This document shows positions 23,062-35,071 of a DNA stretch of 64,000 bases, piece after piece (position 1 is the first letter of the stretch; the number at the start of each line of letters is the position of its first letter). The translations under genes were made by a program, and so were the position numbers. The DNA comes from Mya arenaria (taxonomy: Eukaryota; Mollusca; Bivalvia; Myida; Myidae). The notes below the pieces were generated by a model that did not search any database, was not told where the DNA came from, and worked only from the letters and a program-made list of their open reading frames with translations. Location: positions 11,949,700 to 12,013,699 of the forward strand of contig NC_069130.1 of the NCBI RefSeq assembly GCF_026914265.1. Direction: 5' to 3'.

Positions 23062-25188
23062 GTGACAAACCCGGACACTTCTGCGTTAGTGTTTATTTGT
23101 ATGCTTTAAACATTTCTAAGAAGGAACTTAATACATGTGTTATCTTACCGCAAATGTTAAAGAGACTCATTCACGTTGTACAGGCTCTGATATTGTGAAA
23201 ACATTCCTTTTGTGTGTAATGTGAAATAGTCAATGGTAATTTGTCATTGGAAGTTTAAATTAAGAAAGACCATTCGTACTTACTAGAAACAGCGTATGCA
23301 CATTCTTCTTTATCTCCGAAATAATACATGTTTAGCAGTTTGATAGTCGACTGATATGAAGACAAATGTTTCAAACGTGTGTTCAATTAAGTATTTGTTG
23401 CTGATTACTTTTCGAATACATTTATGTAGACACATTTTGTAAACGTCACCGCCAGTATTATTATAATTTGTGAGCGAGTTTCTTTAACATCGCTATATGT
23501 AAACAACGTATTGCTTGATTTCAAGCGGATCTTTCTGCTCGCTTTACTTAGTAATATAGCACCATGCAAAACATGTCCTAGTTTATTTGACAAACTGAAT
23601 CTGTTTAATTTGTGGTAAGGCTTTTTTTAAATCAGATGTTCGACGATATTATCTGTTACAGCAAATAAAACCAAAAACTTCTGAAGTATAAATTCAATGT
23701 TTAATGCCTTAAAATACTGTCTTAAGTGCAGTTGATTTAAACAGAATATTCAATAGAAGTAGGTTAACACCGCGTGTTTGGTATAAAAAGTACATACCGT
23801 ATAATTGTATCAGGCAAAACTAATTAAGGTGTTTGTTTCCGAAATTACTGTGTACACAACATATAGGTTAGGTAGTTCGGAGTTTATTTAATTGTGTTAT
23901 AATTGTTAATTAGTTAGGTTGTCTCAATATCATATTTCACTTCAAAACACAACGAATTGGTCTTGATAAACGCGAACTATGGCGTCTTATAAATACATAT
24001 TGAGGCGTCTTTAATAAGCACGAGTCTAGCGAAAAGTTATAGTTCATAGGATAAAACAAACCATGATTGATGGCAATATCTTATTCTGGTCAGGATAGGT
24101 CGGGAAACGGTAATGACAACATATGTCAGATGGCAAAAACAACTTAAGGGTCGAGGTAGGTCGGAAAACGGTCAGAATAAAACATGTAAGATGTCAATAA
24201 AAAACCCATACGGGTCGTATTAGGTCGGTAAACGGCTAAAACACAAAGTTCATAGGGCAATGACTATAATTATGGTCTTTTTAAATTGGGAAGCCTGAAA
24301 CAAACATTAAATGTTGTTTTCCCTAACCCCTAGGTGAAATCAATTTCGATATTACGCCTTAATTCATAAACTAGCATTTTTGGTTTACAGGGATGATAAT
24401 ACTTAAAGCGAATTCAGTAATAAGAGTTTCTTATTTAATTGCAATAAAATGAAATCTGAATACGATGAAGCCTAATTTTTAATGTTGCAGTTTTGTATAA
24501 AGAAATACGTTAAGGTATGAGGACGCCTGCTCAATTAGTAAAGTGGGTTCTTACTTTGATTGCACTTCTCAGGATACCCCATAATCTGTTTATTATATTG
24601 TTAGTATTTGTTGTCATGTGACATTGTGTTTGTTGATTGATATATGCTTGGCCTTGATTTTTGTTACTTTCAAGTGAATCTTGGTTCAATTTCTAATTAC
24701 TGGGCTTGTCCCTGTAGTTTCAATTGTGTAATTATGTGTATTCATGTCATTTCGCAGTTTAACTCGTCAATGTCACTGTCGCCTTCTAAGATGCAGATTT
24801 CACCTGCAAAGTAAATCAGGCATAACAGCTACTTTATTTAGGTTTCAATATACAGCTGTAATCATGAAGCAAAGTAATTATATTCACAGTTAAACTAAAT
24901 TAAGACACTTAACCACACATTCTCCAAATTATTCGTGCAAATGATTACGTTTAAAGGTAAATCAGTCGAGATTTAATATACTTTCGTTAAAAATCAGTAC
25001 ATGTTTACTACATTGATGTTTGTAATTTAGAAATTTCATTAAGTGTCCAAATACTTGCAAATAAAGTTCGTAGATACCGGAATACAAAATTTAATTAAGA
25101 AAATTTGTCGACGAAACTAACGTTTGAGATTGTTCACAGCATTTCAAATATCAATAGCCGTTTAAAAAGGAAAGGTTTAAATAATGCA
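23062..25188 (-). promoter_or_regulatory. Upstream flank of lectin C
   Basis: No gene. It is nearly identical to 41225-43348 upstream of F. The degenerate upstream tandem repeat lies at 24090-24265. Identity with the F flank stops abruptly at 25188 (F side 43348) after AATAATGCATCA, which is a rearrangement breakpoint. Confidence 0.6.
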
Positions 25189-26501
25189 TCACGTTGTAAT
25201 ATGCGGTAATGAGTAAGTCATGCACAAACGTAAAACTCAAAAAGGAAGAACATCTGGTGATTCATGTATCATGAAATCGTTGCAATTTTATATACGTTTT
25301 TATGAAATTAGTTTCACGACTTACCTTAACTCGTTTCATCTTGAATAAAATTGCAAATCATGAACGTTCCAATATACATTTCACATGATACAATGGAAAA
25401 CGGCTAATACTGATTTTAAATTGCGCACATATAAACTTAAAGGTAGTACATTGTATTCAGTGTTCTAGCTATAAACGATACAAAAAAAAAACATATCATC
25501 GATGAAAAACTGCCAGGAATGGCATTTTATTATATGGGTATAGCAGATATACGAATCATCAATACATATACATTCACAGTTGAACACCGTTAATTCGAAA
25601 TCGTAGGGACCCAACAAATGACTTTGGAATAGCGGTGTTTCGGATAAACAGGTTTCCGCAAATGACAGCGTTCGCGAATTATAGCTGACGTGAAATACTT
25701 AGTCGTGAAGATTGCAATGTCGGTTACATGTTACCAATACGATACACTCGGTTTGAGTTATCTTTTGTATACAAAAATATTTGTTGATTTAGTGTTCAAT
25801 AATTGACTAATAATTCGTTATTACACTTCTTTATTAAAACAACATAAAACATTTAAAACAAAATGACAGCACATGTATGCATTCGGTAGCGGGTCGAGTG
25901 AGCAATGCGGTGATCGAATCAGATGAGCTAGATATTTTCGAATGATATTCAGAATGTGTTAACCAGCAATTATATACACACTACATCACCTAAATGAATA
26001 GCTAATTTTCTGACATCGATGTTCATAACAAACGCGTGCTCAATGTCATTCTTTAACAAGCGCTAATTGTGCTCCATTGTCACATCAAGCCGATGCCCGA
26101 GTGCATTCGCATTATGGTGTGAAAAAACTTCGAAATAAGAACTAATAAATAGGTGTGAAAAACCAAATCGGGACCGTAATATTTATTTCGTTATAGCGAC
26201 TATTTCGTTATAGCGATTTCGGAAAGACCAAATAATTAGTTAAAGAAAGCAGGAGTAAAATCGGGACCGAAAAATAATTTCGAAATAGCGAAAATTTCGG
26301 ATAAACGGTGTTCGGAATAGCGGTGTTCAACTGTAGTGTGTACTGGTCTTGTTGTAAGGGTTACGGGTTTGATTGTCATCAGTGATACTTTTTATATCCT
26401 CTCAAACATACACCGATACTGGTTTCTACCATGGTAGCAAAATCGAGAGCAATGTCTTTTTAGATAAACTAAACTAAACTGATATCTGTTTACCACACCA
26501 G
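25189..26501 (+). other. Remnant of intron 1 of lectin D, with MITE
   Basis: From about 25240 the sequence (ACATCTGGTGATTCATGTATC and on) resembles intron 1 of genes A, B and E. So D keeps the 3' part of its first intron, while exon 1 and the promoter are missing left of the breakpoint at 25188. No alternative signal-peptide exon was found between 22977 and 26501 on the plus strand. Confidence 0.55.
25577..26333. mobile_element. 757-bp pogo-like MITE in the intron of lectin D
   Basis: CAGTTGAACACCG at 25577 is matched inverted by CGGTGTTCAACTG ending at 26333, followed by TA. Repeated subterminal motifs (AATAGCGGTGTT, TTTCGGATAAAC) lie near both ends. There is no transposase. The right part is also present in gene G (48753-49078), where the left part is replaced by the 43.3-48.75 kb block. 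An inverted fragment lies at about 30070-30150. Confidence 0.75.
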
Positions 26502-27265
26502 TGTCGGGAGATGCTATTTACTGCGAAGAATCGACAGGTCACATCCGGTGTCCCGCTGGCCAGAAGAACGCAGTTTATAATGCTTATTACGGAAGGACAC
26601 ATAACGGAACAATCTGTCCCCATTCCCTCACCTCCAACCAGACATGCCACGCAACTGGCTCCCTCGACAAGATCCAGAGTGCTTGCCAGAATCAACAGGT
26701 ACATTAGTTCAAACCGTATCGATTTTAACTCAGTGTGAACCGCAGTTAGCAGTTAAGATTAGACGTATCGCTCTCAAGTGTACCATTTGAACGTAACTAA
26801 AGTGCGCGGTCTTGTAGTATACAAAATCCGGACCGCAATTCAACTGAGACAAATCATTCTCTAATGCGCAGTCATATAATAACTAACTCGGTGAGGGGCT
26901 GTCATATTTACCACTTGAACACTCACACCTTCCGACGCATTTAGATTTCGATAACACTGAATTTTCTACAACAGAAGATCGAACTGACTGAGTACAGCTC
27001 GCAGTACATGAGTCTGCGTGACGTTGCACTTTCCTTTGTCATTGGATGAAAATCATAATTTAATTTAACTTCTTTTCTGGGTAAAACAAGGTTGACTTCT
27101 TGTGCATTCTTGTGATATATGTGTTGTACAATCTCTTTTCAAATATATCATTAAAATGTTTTTTTATATCAACAGCAATGTTACTTGGCGGCAAACTATG
27201 CAGTGTACGGAGATCCCTGCAGAGGAACGTTCAAATACATTGAAGTGAAGTTTGTTTGTCTGTAG
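26502..27265 (+). CDS. Lectin D: exons 2-3 of a SUEL-type lectin, exon 1 not found
   Basis: Exons are 26502-26698 and 27176-27265 (TAG), both splice-compatible; 95 codons encode the whole lectin domain with eight cysteines, YYGRTHNGTICPH, NYAVYGDPC and GTFKYIE. It lacks a signal-peptide exon, so it cannot be secreted as it stands unless a distant exon is used. Exon 3 ends at CL instead of CVQA. It has two N-glycosylation sequons (NGT and NQT). Compared with G it has changes at otherwise conserved positions (CEE for CEG, KNAVYN for KIAVYN), which suggests relaxed constraint. D is probably a truncated, possibly non-functional copy of a second lectin subtype. Confidence 0.72.
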
Positions 27266-27345
27266 GCATAAAACAGCCGGTCGATAAAATTTGTAAAACA
27301 TGTGTTGTTTCAATGAGTCATCACGATATAAATAATGCTTAAACT

Positions 27346-27383
27346 AATAAACCAATGAGAAATGTCACTTTGCATTCAATAAA
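27346..27383 (+). terminator. Poly(A) signals of lectin D
   Basis: AATAAA at 27346-27351 and again at 27378-27383, 81 and 113 bases after the stop. Confidence 0.55.
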
Positions 27384-29185
27384 GAAGACAGACGACTTGC
27401 CACGAGATGTTAAAAACCAAGTGTTGATTACCTTCTTCATTTTATACATCAATGCACATGTGGAACATGTAGAATTCATTACAAGTGAAGTGTCTGGGAT
27501 AATTAAACCCTAATTTAAAGTTGCGTTTACTTCAGTTTATAACGAAACAGAAGGTCTTTGTCTACGTAGTTACTTTATTCTGAAGGCATATATTGATAAA
27601 AAATCCACGAATTTAAGCATAACAATCATGCGCTGATACGGGTTTTCACATGGATGAGTTCTGATATTTCTATGATTCCCTATTGGCTTAAAATTTAAAG
27701 CCTAATAGATTTTATATTTCTGTACGATATTAATCAAATGAATATGGAGATATTTTTTCTAGATGATTTTTTTTTTCAAATTGACAATAAAACATCATCA
27801 TTTTTTATCATATTTAAGCTACATATCACAGCGCATATATGAAATCTATCTTCGAACAACGATGTTAATTTGGTTGAACATGTTCTGTATCTAGATCAAA
27901 ATAAATTAATCATACCAGTAAAACATACGTGTGTTCGCCTTGTCGTACTGTAAAAACAGATACAAACTGAAGTTTTTTCTATAAGCACTGCTAGTCGACC
28001 GACAGTAGAGGTACACATTCAAATTAAGAGATGCACATATATGCAATATAGAGGGATATTTAGAGAGGACCATATAGAGATGTTTTCTTACCCTTAATTG
28101 CAATTGCAAATTTTGAAATGGGCAATAAAAGATGCTCTCTTGCTCCCAAATAAGATTTATCACAATTAATACAATAATATTAATATACCAAAAAGAATTT
28201 ATAATGATTTTTCAGAAAACATATCTAGATCCGTGCAATCGTGTATAAATTTAAATTCGTTATGTAAATAAATGTGTTGCACATCTATATATGATTTGTT
28301 TAAGTAGAAATTACTTGACTTGGGTTTAGATGCACAACGGTTTGGTTGACATTCATTTCGTTTTTGGCAGGGCTACTAAATGTACCCCAAAGTATGTCTT
28401 AAAGACTATTGCAAAGTCATGAGAAGTGAAAATGTACAATTATCTAAGACAGTTATGTGAAAGATACATTTCAAGGTTTTCAGTGACTTTGAATTAAGAT
28501 TTATGATTGGTGTTTAGAAAACATAGATTGATAGAAATGTTTGAAATGTAAATTTAATGACTTGATCATGAATTATGTATTAATTTAATGCACTAAAATG
28601 CTAGAGTGTTACCAGTTTCGAGTTTGAATTTCAATTAAGAGTGTTATATCGAAAAACAATTCGTACAAATCGACAATTTTGATTTCAGTTATAGATATTT
28701 ATAGTTATTTACTACAAGCCAGGTTAAAGGGCACTCTGCTGATATTTAGTTGAACGATAGCTTGGAGCAATTACTTTTATTGATAGTGGCTTAGTTAGCC
28801 TGGATTAGATGTTTTCTTGTAAGAATAGCCAGGGCTAGATAACCTTTTGGTGGATATGTGACCTATATAGTTATAGATAGATGTTCTTTGAGATACCTTT
28901 CTTAAGGATGCATTCTTACTCCCAAATAAGATTAACCACAATTAAAACAATTGTTTTAATATACAAAAATGATGAATAAATGTCGAAAACAATGGTTCTT
29001 ACGAAGGTTTCAGGGTTAAATTTGAAAGGAAGTTAAAACAAACGTGGTTTTACTACCTTATAAGACTATAGAAGATCACAGTAAATCTTTTAGCATTCAC
29101 CAATCATTTAATATGTTTGCGTTTTTAGCTATTAAATACACGGTTACAATCTTGTTATCAGCATTAAATAATTTCCATAAATGCA
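27384..29185. repeat. Downstream flank of D, repeated at 50.17-51.0 kb and 63.0-64.0 kb
   Basis: No gene. 27384-28192 matches 50171-50995 (downstream of G). 28195-29185 matches 62993-64000 at high identity. Within it, CTCCCAAATAAGAT begins two similar stretches, at about 28140 and 28918, some 778 bp apart. G carries only one hybrid of the two, as if recombination between them removed the interval. Confidence 0.75.
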
Positions 29186-29279
29186 TGATTTAGTAAGTAG
29201 TTAAAGGTTCATCACCCAAAATCTATATTTGTTTTACATGTGATGTATAGAATTGAATAACACTTTAATTGAACATTGC

Positions 29280-29505
29280 TAGAGGTCTTTTTTATATTTG
29301 GCTTAAACTGATAGCAGGGGCAAGAGTCCCTTTTGTTAAATTTGGCAAAAATAGCTAGGGCTAGAGACTCTTTTGTGAAACTTGGCTTAGATAGCCAGGG
29401 CTAGAGGCCCGTTTATGAATGTTTGCGTAAATAATCAGGGCAAGAGGTTCTGTGGTAAAGTTTGGATTAGAAAGCAACGGCTTGAGACTCTAATGTGAAA
29501 AAAGT
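29280..29505. repeat. Degenerate tandem repeat (GCCAGGGCTAGAGG-type)
   Basis: About five copies of a unit of roughly 40-45 bp built from AGCCAGGGCTAGAG, a CTTTTGTGAAA-like stretch and TTGGCTTAGAT. Related single units occur at 28780-28860 and 63580-63650. Confidence 0.6.
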
Positions 29506-29509
29506 ATAT

Positions 29510-30060
29510 ATGCCTTCTATGAAGACGACAGCAGGCTTGCCACGAGATATACGAGAATCATGTGTTGTTCACCACCATCAATTTATACATCAACGTACAT
29601 GCGGAAAAAAGTAGAATTTATTGCCAGTGACAATTCTGGCAAAATGAAACCATAATTTAAGGGTTGTTTACTTAAGTTTATTAAAATCATAAGTTATTTT
29701 TGTTGGCATAGAAACTTTATTCCTGTAGAACATATTGATTAATATCAAATTGAATACGAATTTAAGCATATTAAGTACGTGTTTATATGTCTTTTCACCT
29801 GGATGAGTTCTGATATTTCTATCTTGTCAAATTGGCTAAACATTTAAAACTAATTCATTTTATGTTTCTACATGATATTCTTTCACGTAAATGTCTAGAT
29901 ATATATATATTGTTTTCGAACTGAAAATAAAATATGATTTAAGACAACACTTCTATCTAATCTATATGTCAGAGCACTTGTATGAAATAAATATTCGAAC
30001 AACAATGTTAAACTTGTTGAACATGTTCTGCATATAGTTTGAAAAATATGAGTTTCTCAT
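29510..30060 (+). pseudogene. Orphan 3' flank of a lost lectin gene
   Basis: From CCTTCTATGAAGACGACAGC the sequence aligns with the region just after the poly(A) signals of the lectin genes (18260, 27365, 35090): GCTTGCCACGAGATAT, then TTTATACATCAACGTACATG. No exon of a lectin lies within the preceding kilobase other than those of D. It is best read as the downstream flank of an extra gene whose coding part was deleted. The likeness continues, interrupted by repeats, to about 31.4 kb. Confidence 0.55.
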
Positions 30061-30064
30061 AGTT

Positions 30065-30160
30065 TTTCACACCATCCTGCGATGGTACTCGGGCATCAGC
30101 TTGAGATGATAATGAAGCATAATTAGCGGTTGTTAAATGGAACTAGGGTGAACTGACAAC
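30065..30160 (-). mobile_element. Fragment of the pogo-like MITE, inverted
   Basis: TTTTTCACACCATCCTGCGA, then ACTCGGGCATCAGCTTGA and AATTAGCG, match the interior of the 25577-26333 MITE on the opposite strand. Diverged and truncated. Confidence 0.5.
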
Positions 30161-30324
30161 GCCTTAGTTTCGCCATATGTATTGCCCGCTACAGGGTGCT
30201 TCAACGACCTATGTAGAAGTCTAAAACCAGACGAGAGGAACGAAATATGACAACAACGACTCCAGCAGACAGTCAAAAATATTCCTTTTTTTCAAAGAAG
30301 ATAAAATGAGGACAATAACAGTTT

Positions 30325-30567
30325 AGTTAAAACATTATATATTTTACAACGATTGTGAAGAAAGCTATGATAGTTTTTACTAAGTCACTCTCGTTGGCAC
30401 GATGTTGCGCGAGAGTGTGGTCTTGCGTTGTGAGGTAAACCGGGGTACCCGGAGAAAACCCACTTGTCTGGCTTGGTGATCACTAACCAAGCTCACATGC
30501 GCCCAGGCCGGGAATCGAACACGGGTCGCCATGGTGAGAAGCGAGTGCGCTAACCACTGCGCTAACC
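30325..30567 (-). mobile_element. tRNA-derived SINE with 15-bp target duplication
   Basis: Read on the minus strand it begins GGTTAGCGCAGTGGTTAGCG and continues CTCGCTTCTCACC (tRNA-like A box region), then GTTCGATTCCCGGC (B box). A conserved central part (GTGGGTTTTCTCCGGGTACC) follows, then an AT-rich tail. The 15-bp sequence GGACAATAACAGTTT flanks it on both sides (30310-30324 and 30568-30582), the target duplication of a LINE-mobilised insertion. The target lies in the orphan lectin flank; the empty site can be seen at 19225 and 36110 (GCGCAATAACAGTTTGTC). Confidence 0.88.
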
Positions 30568-30582
30568 GGACAATAACAGTTT

Positions 30583-31925
30583 GTCGTCATCAATAGGGAT
30601 GAAGAATCATTCCGAAATATGTTTTGTTGACTTCGGGTAAAAGTCGAAATAAGGTCATATAACCATCAAACATAGGTATCATAAAAATCCAAGATGATAA
30701 CAACAGTGTTTACTGTTCTTATAAGATTGATGAAAATTATAAGGTATACTGCAAGCCAAAATAATAGATGTTGTGCAAACTGTACTAATCTGAAATATTA
30801 TAAAGTATACTGATACCTTTGGTGCAATCAGAGCTTATCAGTTTGGTGCAAACTGTTATCATATATTTGGTGAATCCGGTGTATAATGCGTATGCCAGAT
30901 AAAAAGCTTTGACGTTTTTCAAATTAACATTGTGTACAAAGGATACAGTTCAAAATATTTTAATGCAGTCTAATGAGTTGTTTCAACCAACAGCTTGTAA
31001 TATGCTCCGTTTAAACAGTTTGTGAATAAAAGTTAGCATTTCAGCAGTGGGTATATTTCAACGAAGTGCATAAGTTACTCATTACCGCATATCACACCGT
31101 GATGCATTATATAAACCTTTCCTATTTAAACGGCTTAAGTTTTAGAAATGCTGTGAATAAACCCAAACGTTAGGTTCGTCGACAGTTTTCCTTAATTCAC
31201 CTTTTATTCAGGTATCTACCAACTTCATATGGAAGTCTTTGGACACTTTCATACAATTTCTTAGTTACAAACATCAATGTAGTGAAAAACAACAAATATT
31301 TGACGAATATTTTTTTAATCTCGACTGATTTGCTGTTAATTGTATTCATTTGCCTTTATGATTTGGAACATGTGTTGTTTATTTTATTTTGATTGAGTTG
31401 AAATTTAAGTATAACGACTTTGCTTCATGAACACAGCTGTTTATTGAAACCTAAATACAGTAGCCCTTTATTCCTAGTGTAAATCTGCATCTACGAATGC
31501 GATGGTGACATTGACGTTTTCAACTGCGAAATTACATGATTACACATAATAACACAATTGAAACTACAGGGACCAGCCCAGTAGATTACAATTTTACCAA
31601 ATTTCTCTTGAAATAACAAGAATCAAGGCCAAACGTTTATCAATCAACAGGCACATCGCAACATGACAACAAATACTAACAATATAAAAATACATTTTGG
31701 GTATTGCCAGAAGTGAAATCTAAGTAAGAACCCACGCTACTAAATAAGCAGGCGTAATCATACCTCGTCGTATTTCTAAATATAAAACTGCAACATTAAA
31801 AAAATGCTTCATCGTATTCATCGTAATTATGCCTCCTCACCCTTCGAAACGAAGCTTAGCTAATTTTGCAAAATAATACTGTTACCTTTTTGATTTTTAA
31901 AAAAGGCGCAGCAAAACTTGCTGTT
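30583..31925. other. Flank shared with the P1 and P2 spacers
   Basis: No gene. 30583-31430 matches, with more divergence, the spacers at 19225-20100 and 36110-36860. 31430-31780 matches both 20100-20450 and, inverted, the far-upstream flanks of C (24540-24860) and F (42680-42990). This is where the 3' flank of one ancestral tandem unit meets the 5' flank of the next. Confidence 0.55.
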
Positions 31926-33110
31926 TGTTTCAGGCTTCACAAGTTCACGACTCTAGTGATAGTCATTACCCTATGACTTTTGTGCTCTTATCGTTTTCCG
32001 ACCTGCCTCGACCTTTATGTCAATCACTGACATCTGACTTGTTTTATTTCGACCTTCTCCTGACCTATCTGACAACGTTTTTTTATAATCGTTTCTTTCG
32101 TGACCTATCTCGACCGAAATCAGTGTTGTTAAATTCTTTAAACGATATCTTTTTGGTAGATTCGTGCTTCTTAATGACGCTTCAATTTTTATTTATATAA
32201 CGACACAATTCGTGTTTGTCAAGACCAATGTGCGGTTTGAAGCAGACGATGATATTTAGATACAACTGAACTAAACAACAATAATAACACAATCAAATAA
32301 ACTCCGAACTACCTAACCTATATGTTGTGTTAAGGCTAGTTTTGGCTGATACTTATATACGGTACGTACTTTTTATAACAAACACGCGGTATTAAGCTAC
32401 TACGTATGATTTTTCTGTATAAATAAACTGCACTCAACACAGCATTTTAGTGTAATAAACATGTATACTTCAGAAGTATTTTTGGTTTTATCTACAGATA
32501 ATATCGTCGAACAACTAAATTTAAATAAGCCTAACCACAAATTAAATTGATTCAATTTGTCAAATAAAATATGACATGTTTTGCAAGGTGTTATTTTAAT
32601 AAGTAAAGCGAACAGAAAGATCCGCTTGAAATCAAGCAAATTGATGTTAACGTATAGTGATGTTAAAGTGACTCGCTTACAAATTATAAGAATACCGGCA
32701 CTCAAGTTTACAAAAGTTGTCTTAATTAAGTCGATTACATTATTGTATTAGAATACTAAACAGCAACAGACACATACTTAATTTAACAGACGTTTAATCA
32801 AATGAGGCTGCATATCAGTCAAATTTCAAACTGCTAAATATGTATTATTTTGGGAAAAAGAAGAATGCTCGTATGCTTATTATAGTATGTACGAACGGTG
32901 TGTCTGTTATTTAAACTTCATATGACAATTTACCTTTGTTTCAAGGACTTATTTCAGATTACACACAAAAGGAATGTTTTCACAATATCAGAGCCTGTAA
33001 AACGTGAATGAGTCTCTTTAACGTTAGCGGTAGGATAACAAATGTTTATTCTTAAAAGTGTTTTTAAGCATACAAATAAACACTAACGCAGAAGTGTCCG
33101 GGTGTGTCAC
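31926..33110 (+). promoter_or_regulatory. Upstream flank of lectin E
   Basis: No gene. The degenerate upstream tandem repeat is at 31960-32130. The rest is nearly identical, inverted, to the flanks of C and F, including GAGTCTCTTTAACGTTAGCG about 90-110 bp before the TATA box. Confidence 0.5.
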
Positions 33111-33118
33111 TATAAATA
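33111..33118 (+). promoter_or_regulatory. TATA box of lectin gene E
   Basis: TATAAATA, 74 bases before the start codon, in the shared promoter block. Confidence 0.75.
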
Positions 33119-33191
33119 TAAGGAGGCTTTCAACTAATCAAACAACACAAGACGATTTCAAGTAGTAGAAAACATTTAAAAACGTTCAAAA

Positions 33192-34983
33192 ATGTACACA
33201 GTTGCTGTATTTCTGTTTGCCGTATGTGCAGTTCTAGCTGTGAGCTCAGGTATGTTTTAACGCATAAATAAATTTTATTTGATATATAATTTGCTTGTTG
33301 ATCACCTTTAAACGCAGTAATATATTATGCATTCATTTTTAACGTGACCTACTGTATGCTTTTTTAATCATTCTTAGTGTTGCCTAGTTTACTTTGAACT
33401 CAGTTTCATGTGAATACGAATTGCTGTATTTACATTTTTTTTGCAATGTGCAAGTATGTTATTAATCACAAAGGCTAAACTCGAGTTGATAGTCAATGCC
33501 ACCTTCGTCTTAATATATCTGCATGACACCTTTATTATGCAAGTTTACAATAATGTGTTCGAGATTTAAATACAAAATACCGTATGTGACTGATAAAAAC
33601 ACAGAACAAAACATAACAAGACAAAACAAAAACAGAACAGAACAGGACAAAACGATCTATGTTTCGAGTGTAATACACACAATACGCGATGTATTATAAT
33701 GCACTAGTGTTATATGTTTTAACACTGACGTCGGTTTGCCCTACTTATATAGCGACAAACGTTTAACCGATTAAATGATGATGAATGTATGATGAGATAA
33801 ATATTATCGTACGCTCGTTGTCATTTAATATACACTTTTATGAAACTAAGCTTATATCTTTCCTTAAATTGATTTGACATTAGTTTTGTATTTGTATACA
33901 AATCATATAAGATCCTTTATACATTTTACATTGTACACGGTTACGTGTTCGATTTTCATCAGGGATACCTTTTATGACCTTTAAAATTAACCAATACTGG
34001 TTTCTAATTTTAAGCGTGTTCAGATTGATTTATATCAGCTTTCGTCTGTCTTCACATTTGAGCTAGTATAAATAAAAAATAACAAATATTTTTTGTTTAC
34101 CACATCAGTTTCGGGAGATGCGATTTTATGCGAGGGTTCGAAAGGTTACATCCAGTGTCCTCCTGGCCAGAAGATAGCAGTTTATAACGCTTACTACGGA
34201 AGAACACACAATGGAAGTATCTGTCCCCATGCCGTCACTTCCGACCAGAATTGCCGCGCATCTGGCTCCTTCAACAAAATCAAGAATGCTTGCCACAATG
34301 AACAGGTACATGTATATTTGTTTAAAACCAAATCTTTGAAAGCAACCAAAGTGGGCAGTGTGATAGTAGCAAACTCCTGACAGCCAGTTAACTATGACGA
34401 TTTATTCTCAAGTAAGCTGTCTGGTGGTCAAATACTCCGGATAGGCATTTACCTGAAATTAAATATTCTCAATTTTGCTTCTGGTTGTAACTAGCCCCGG
34501 GCTGCCATTAACCTGAGACGGATCATTCTCAAATACGCATTCAGGTAGTAACTAACTCCGGTTAGGGGCTGCCATATTTACCACCTCAACTCGTCCACAT
34601 TCCCACGCATTCAAAATTTGATAAAACTGAATTTTACAAAATCGAACATGGATGTGAGCGATTTAAATTTTGTTCACATCCTATTAAGGATATAAAATTA
34701 ACAATACAGTTCGCAAAACGTGGGTCATCATGACGTTGCACTAAGGTTTTGTTATATGATAAACGACATAATGTAGTCAAAAACTTGTGCGGAGTAAAAC
34801 AAGATTGACTTTTTCATATACTGGTGATAGATTTGTAGTACAACCTTTCAAACATTACATCGTTAATACGTTTGTTTTTATCAACAGCGATGCTACTTGG
34901 CGGCAAACAATGGAGTGTATGGAGATCCCTGCCGTGGAACGTACAAATACATTGAAGTGAAGTTCTCATGTGTGCAGGCATAA
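33192..34983 (+). CDS. Lectin E: single-domain SUEL-type lectin, three exons
   Basis: Exons are 33192-33249, 34109-34305 and 34888-34983 (TAA), 116 residues. The signal peptide MYTVAVFLFAVCAVLAVSS is the same as in C and F. The mature domain has eight cysteines, CEGSKGYIQC, YYGRTHNGSICPH, HAVTSDQNC, AANNGVYGDPC and GTYKYIE; the first asparagine of NNG and the aspartate of DPC are the expected sugar contacts in this family. All splice sites and motifs are intact, so it should be functional. E corresponds to B in the duplicated segment and is convergent with F. Confidence 0.92.
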
Positions 34984-35065
34984 AACAGCTTGATGATGAT
35001 ATATGTAAACAATGTGTTGTATCAGTGAGTCATCATGATATAAACAATGCTTAAACTGATATACC

Positions 35066-35071
35066 AATAAA
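35066..35071 (+). terminator. Poly(A) signal of lectin E
   Basis: AATAAA, 83 bases after the stop codon, as in B. Confidence 0.65.

Noticed and set aside
23000-26500. A missing exon 1 for lectin D hidden in its upstream region
   Set aside because: I looked for an ATG followed by a signal peptide and a TCAG/GT donor on the plus strand and saw none. The only such exon nearby belongs to C on the other strand.
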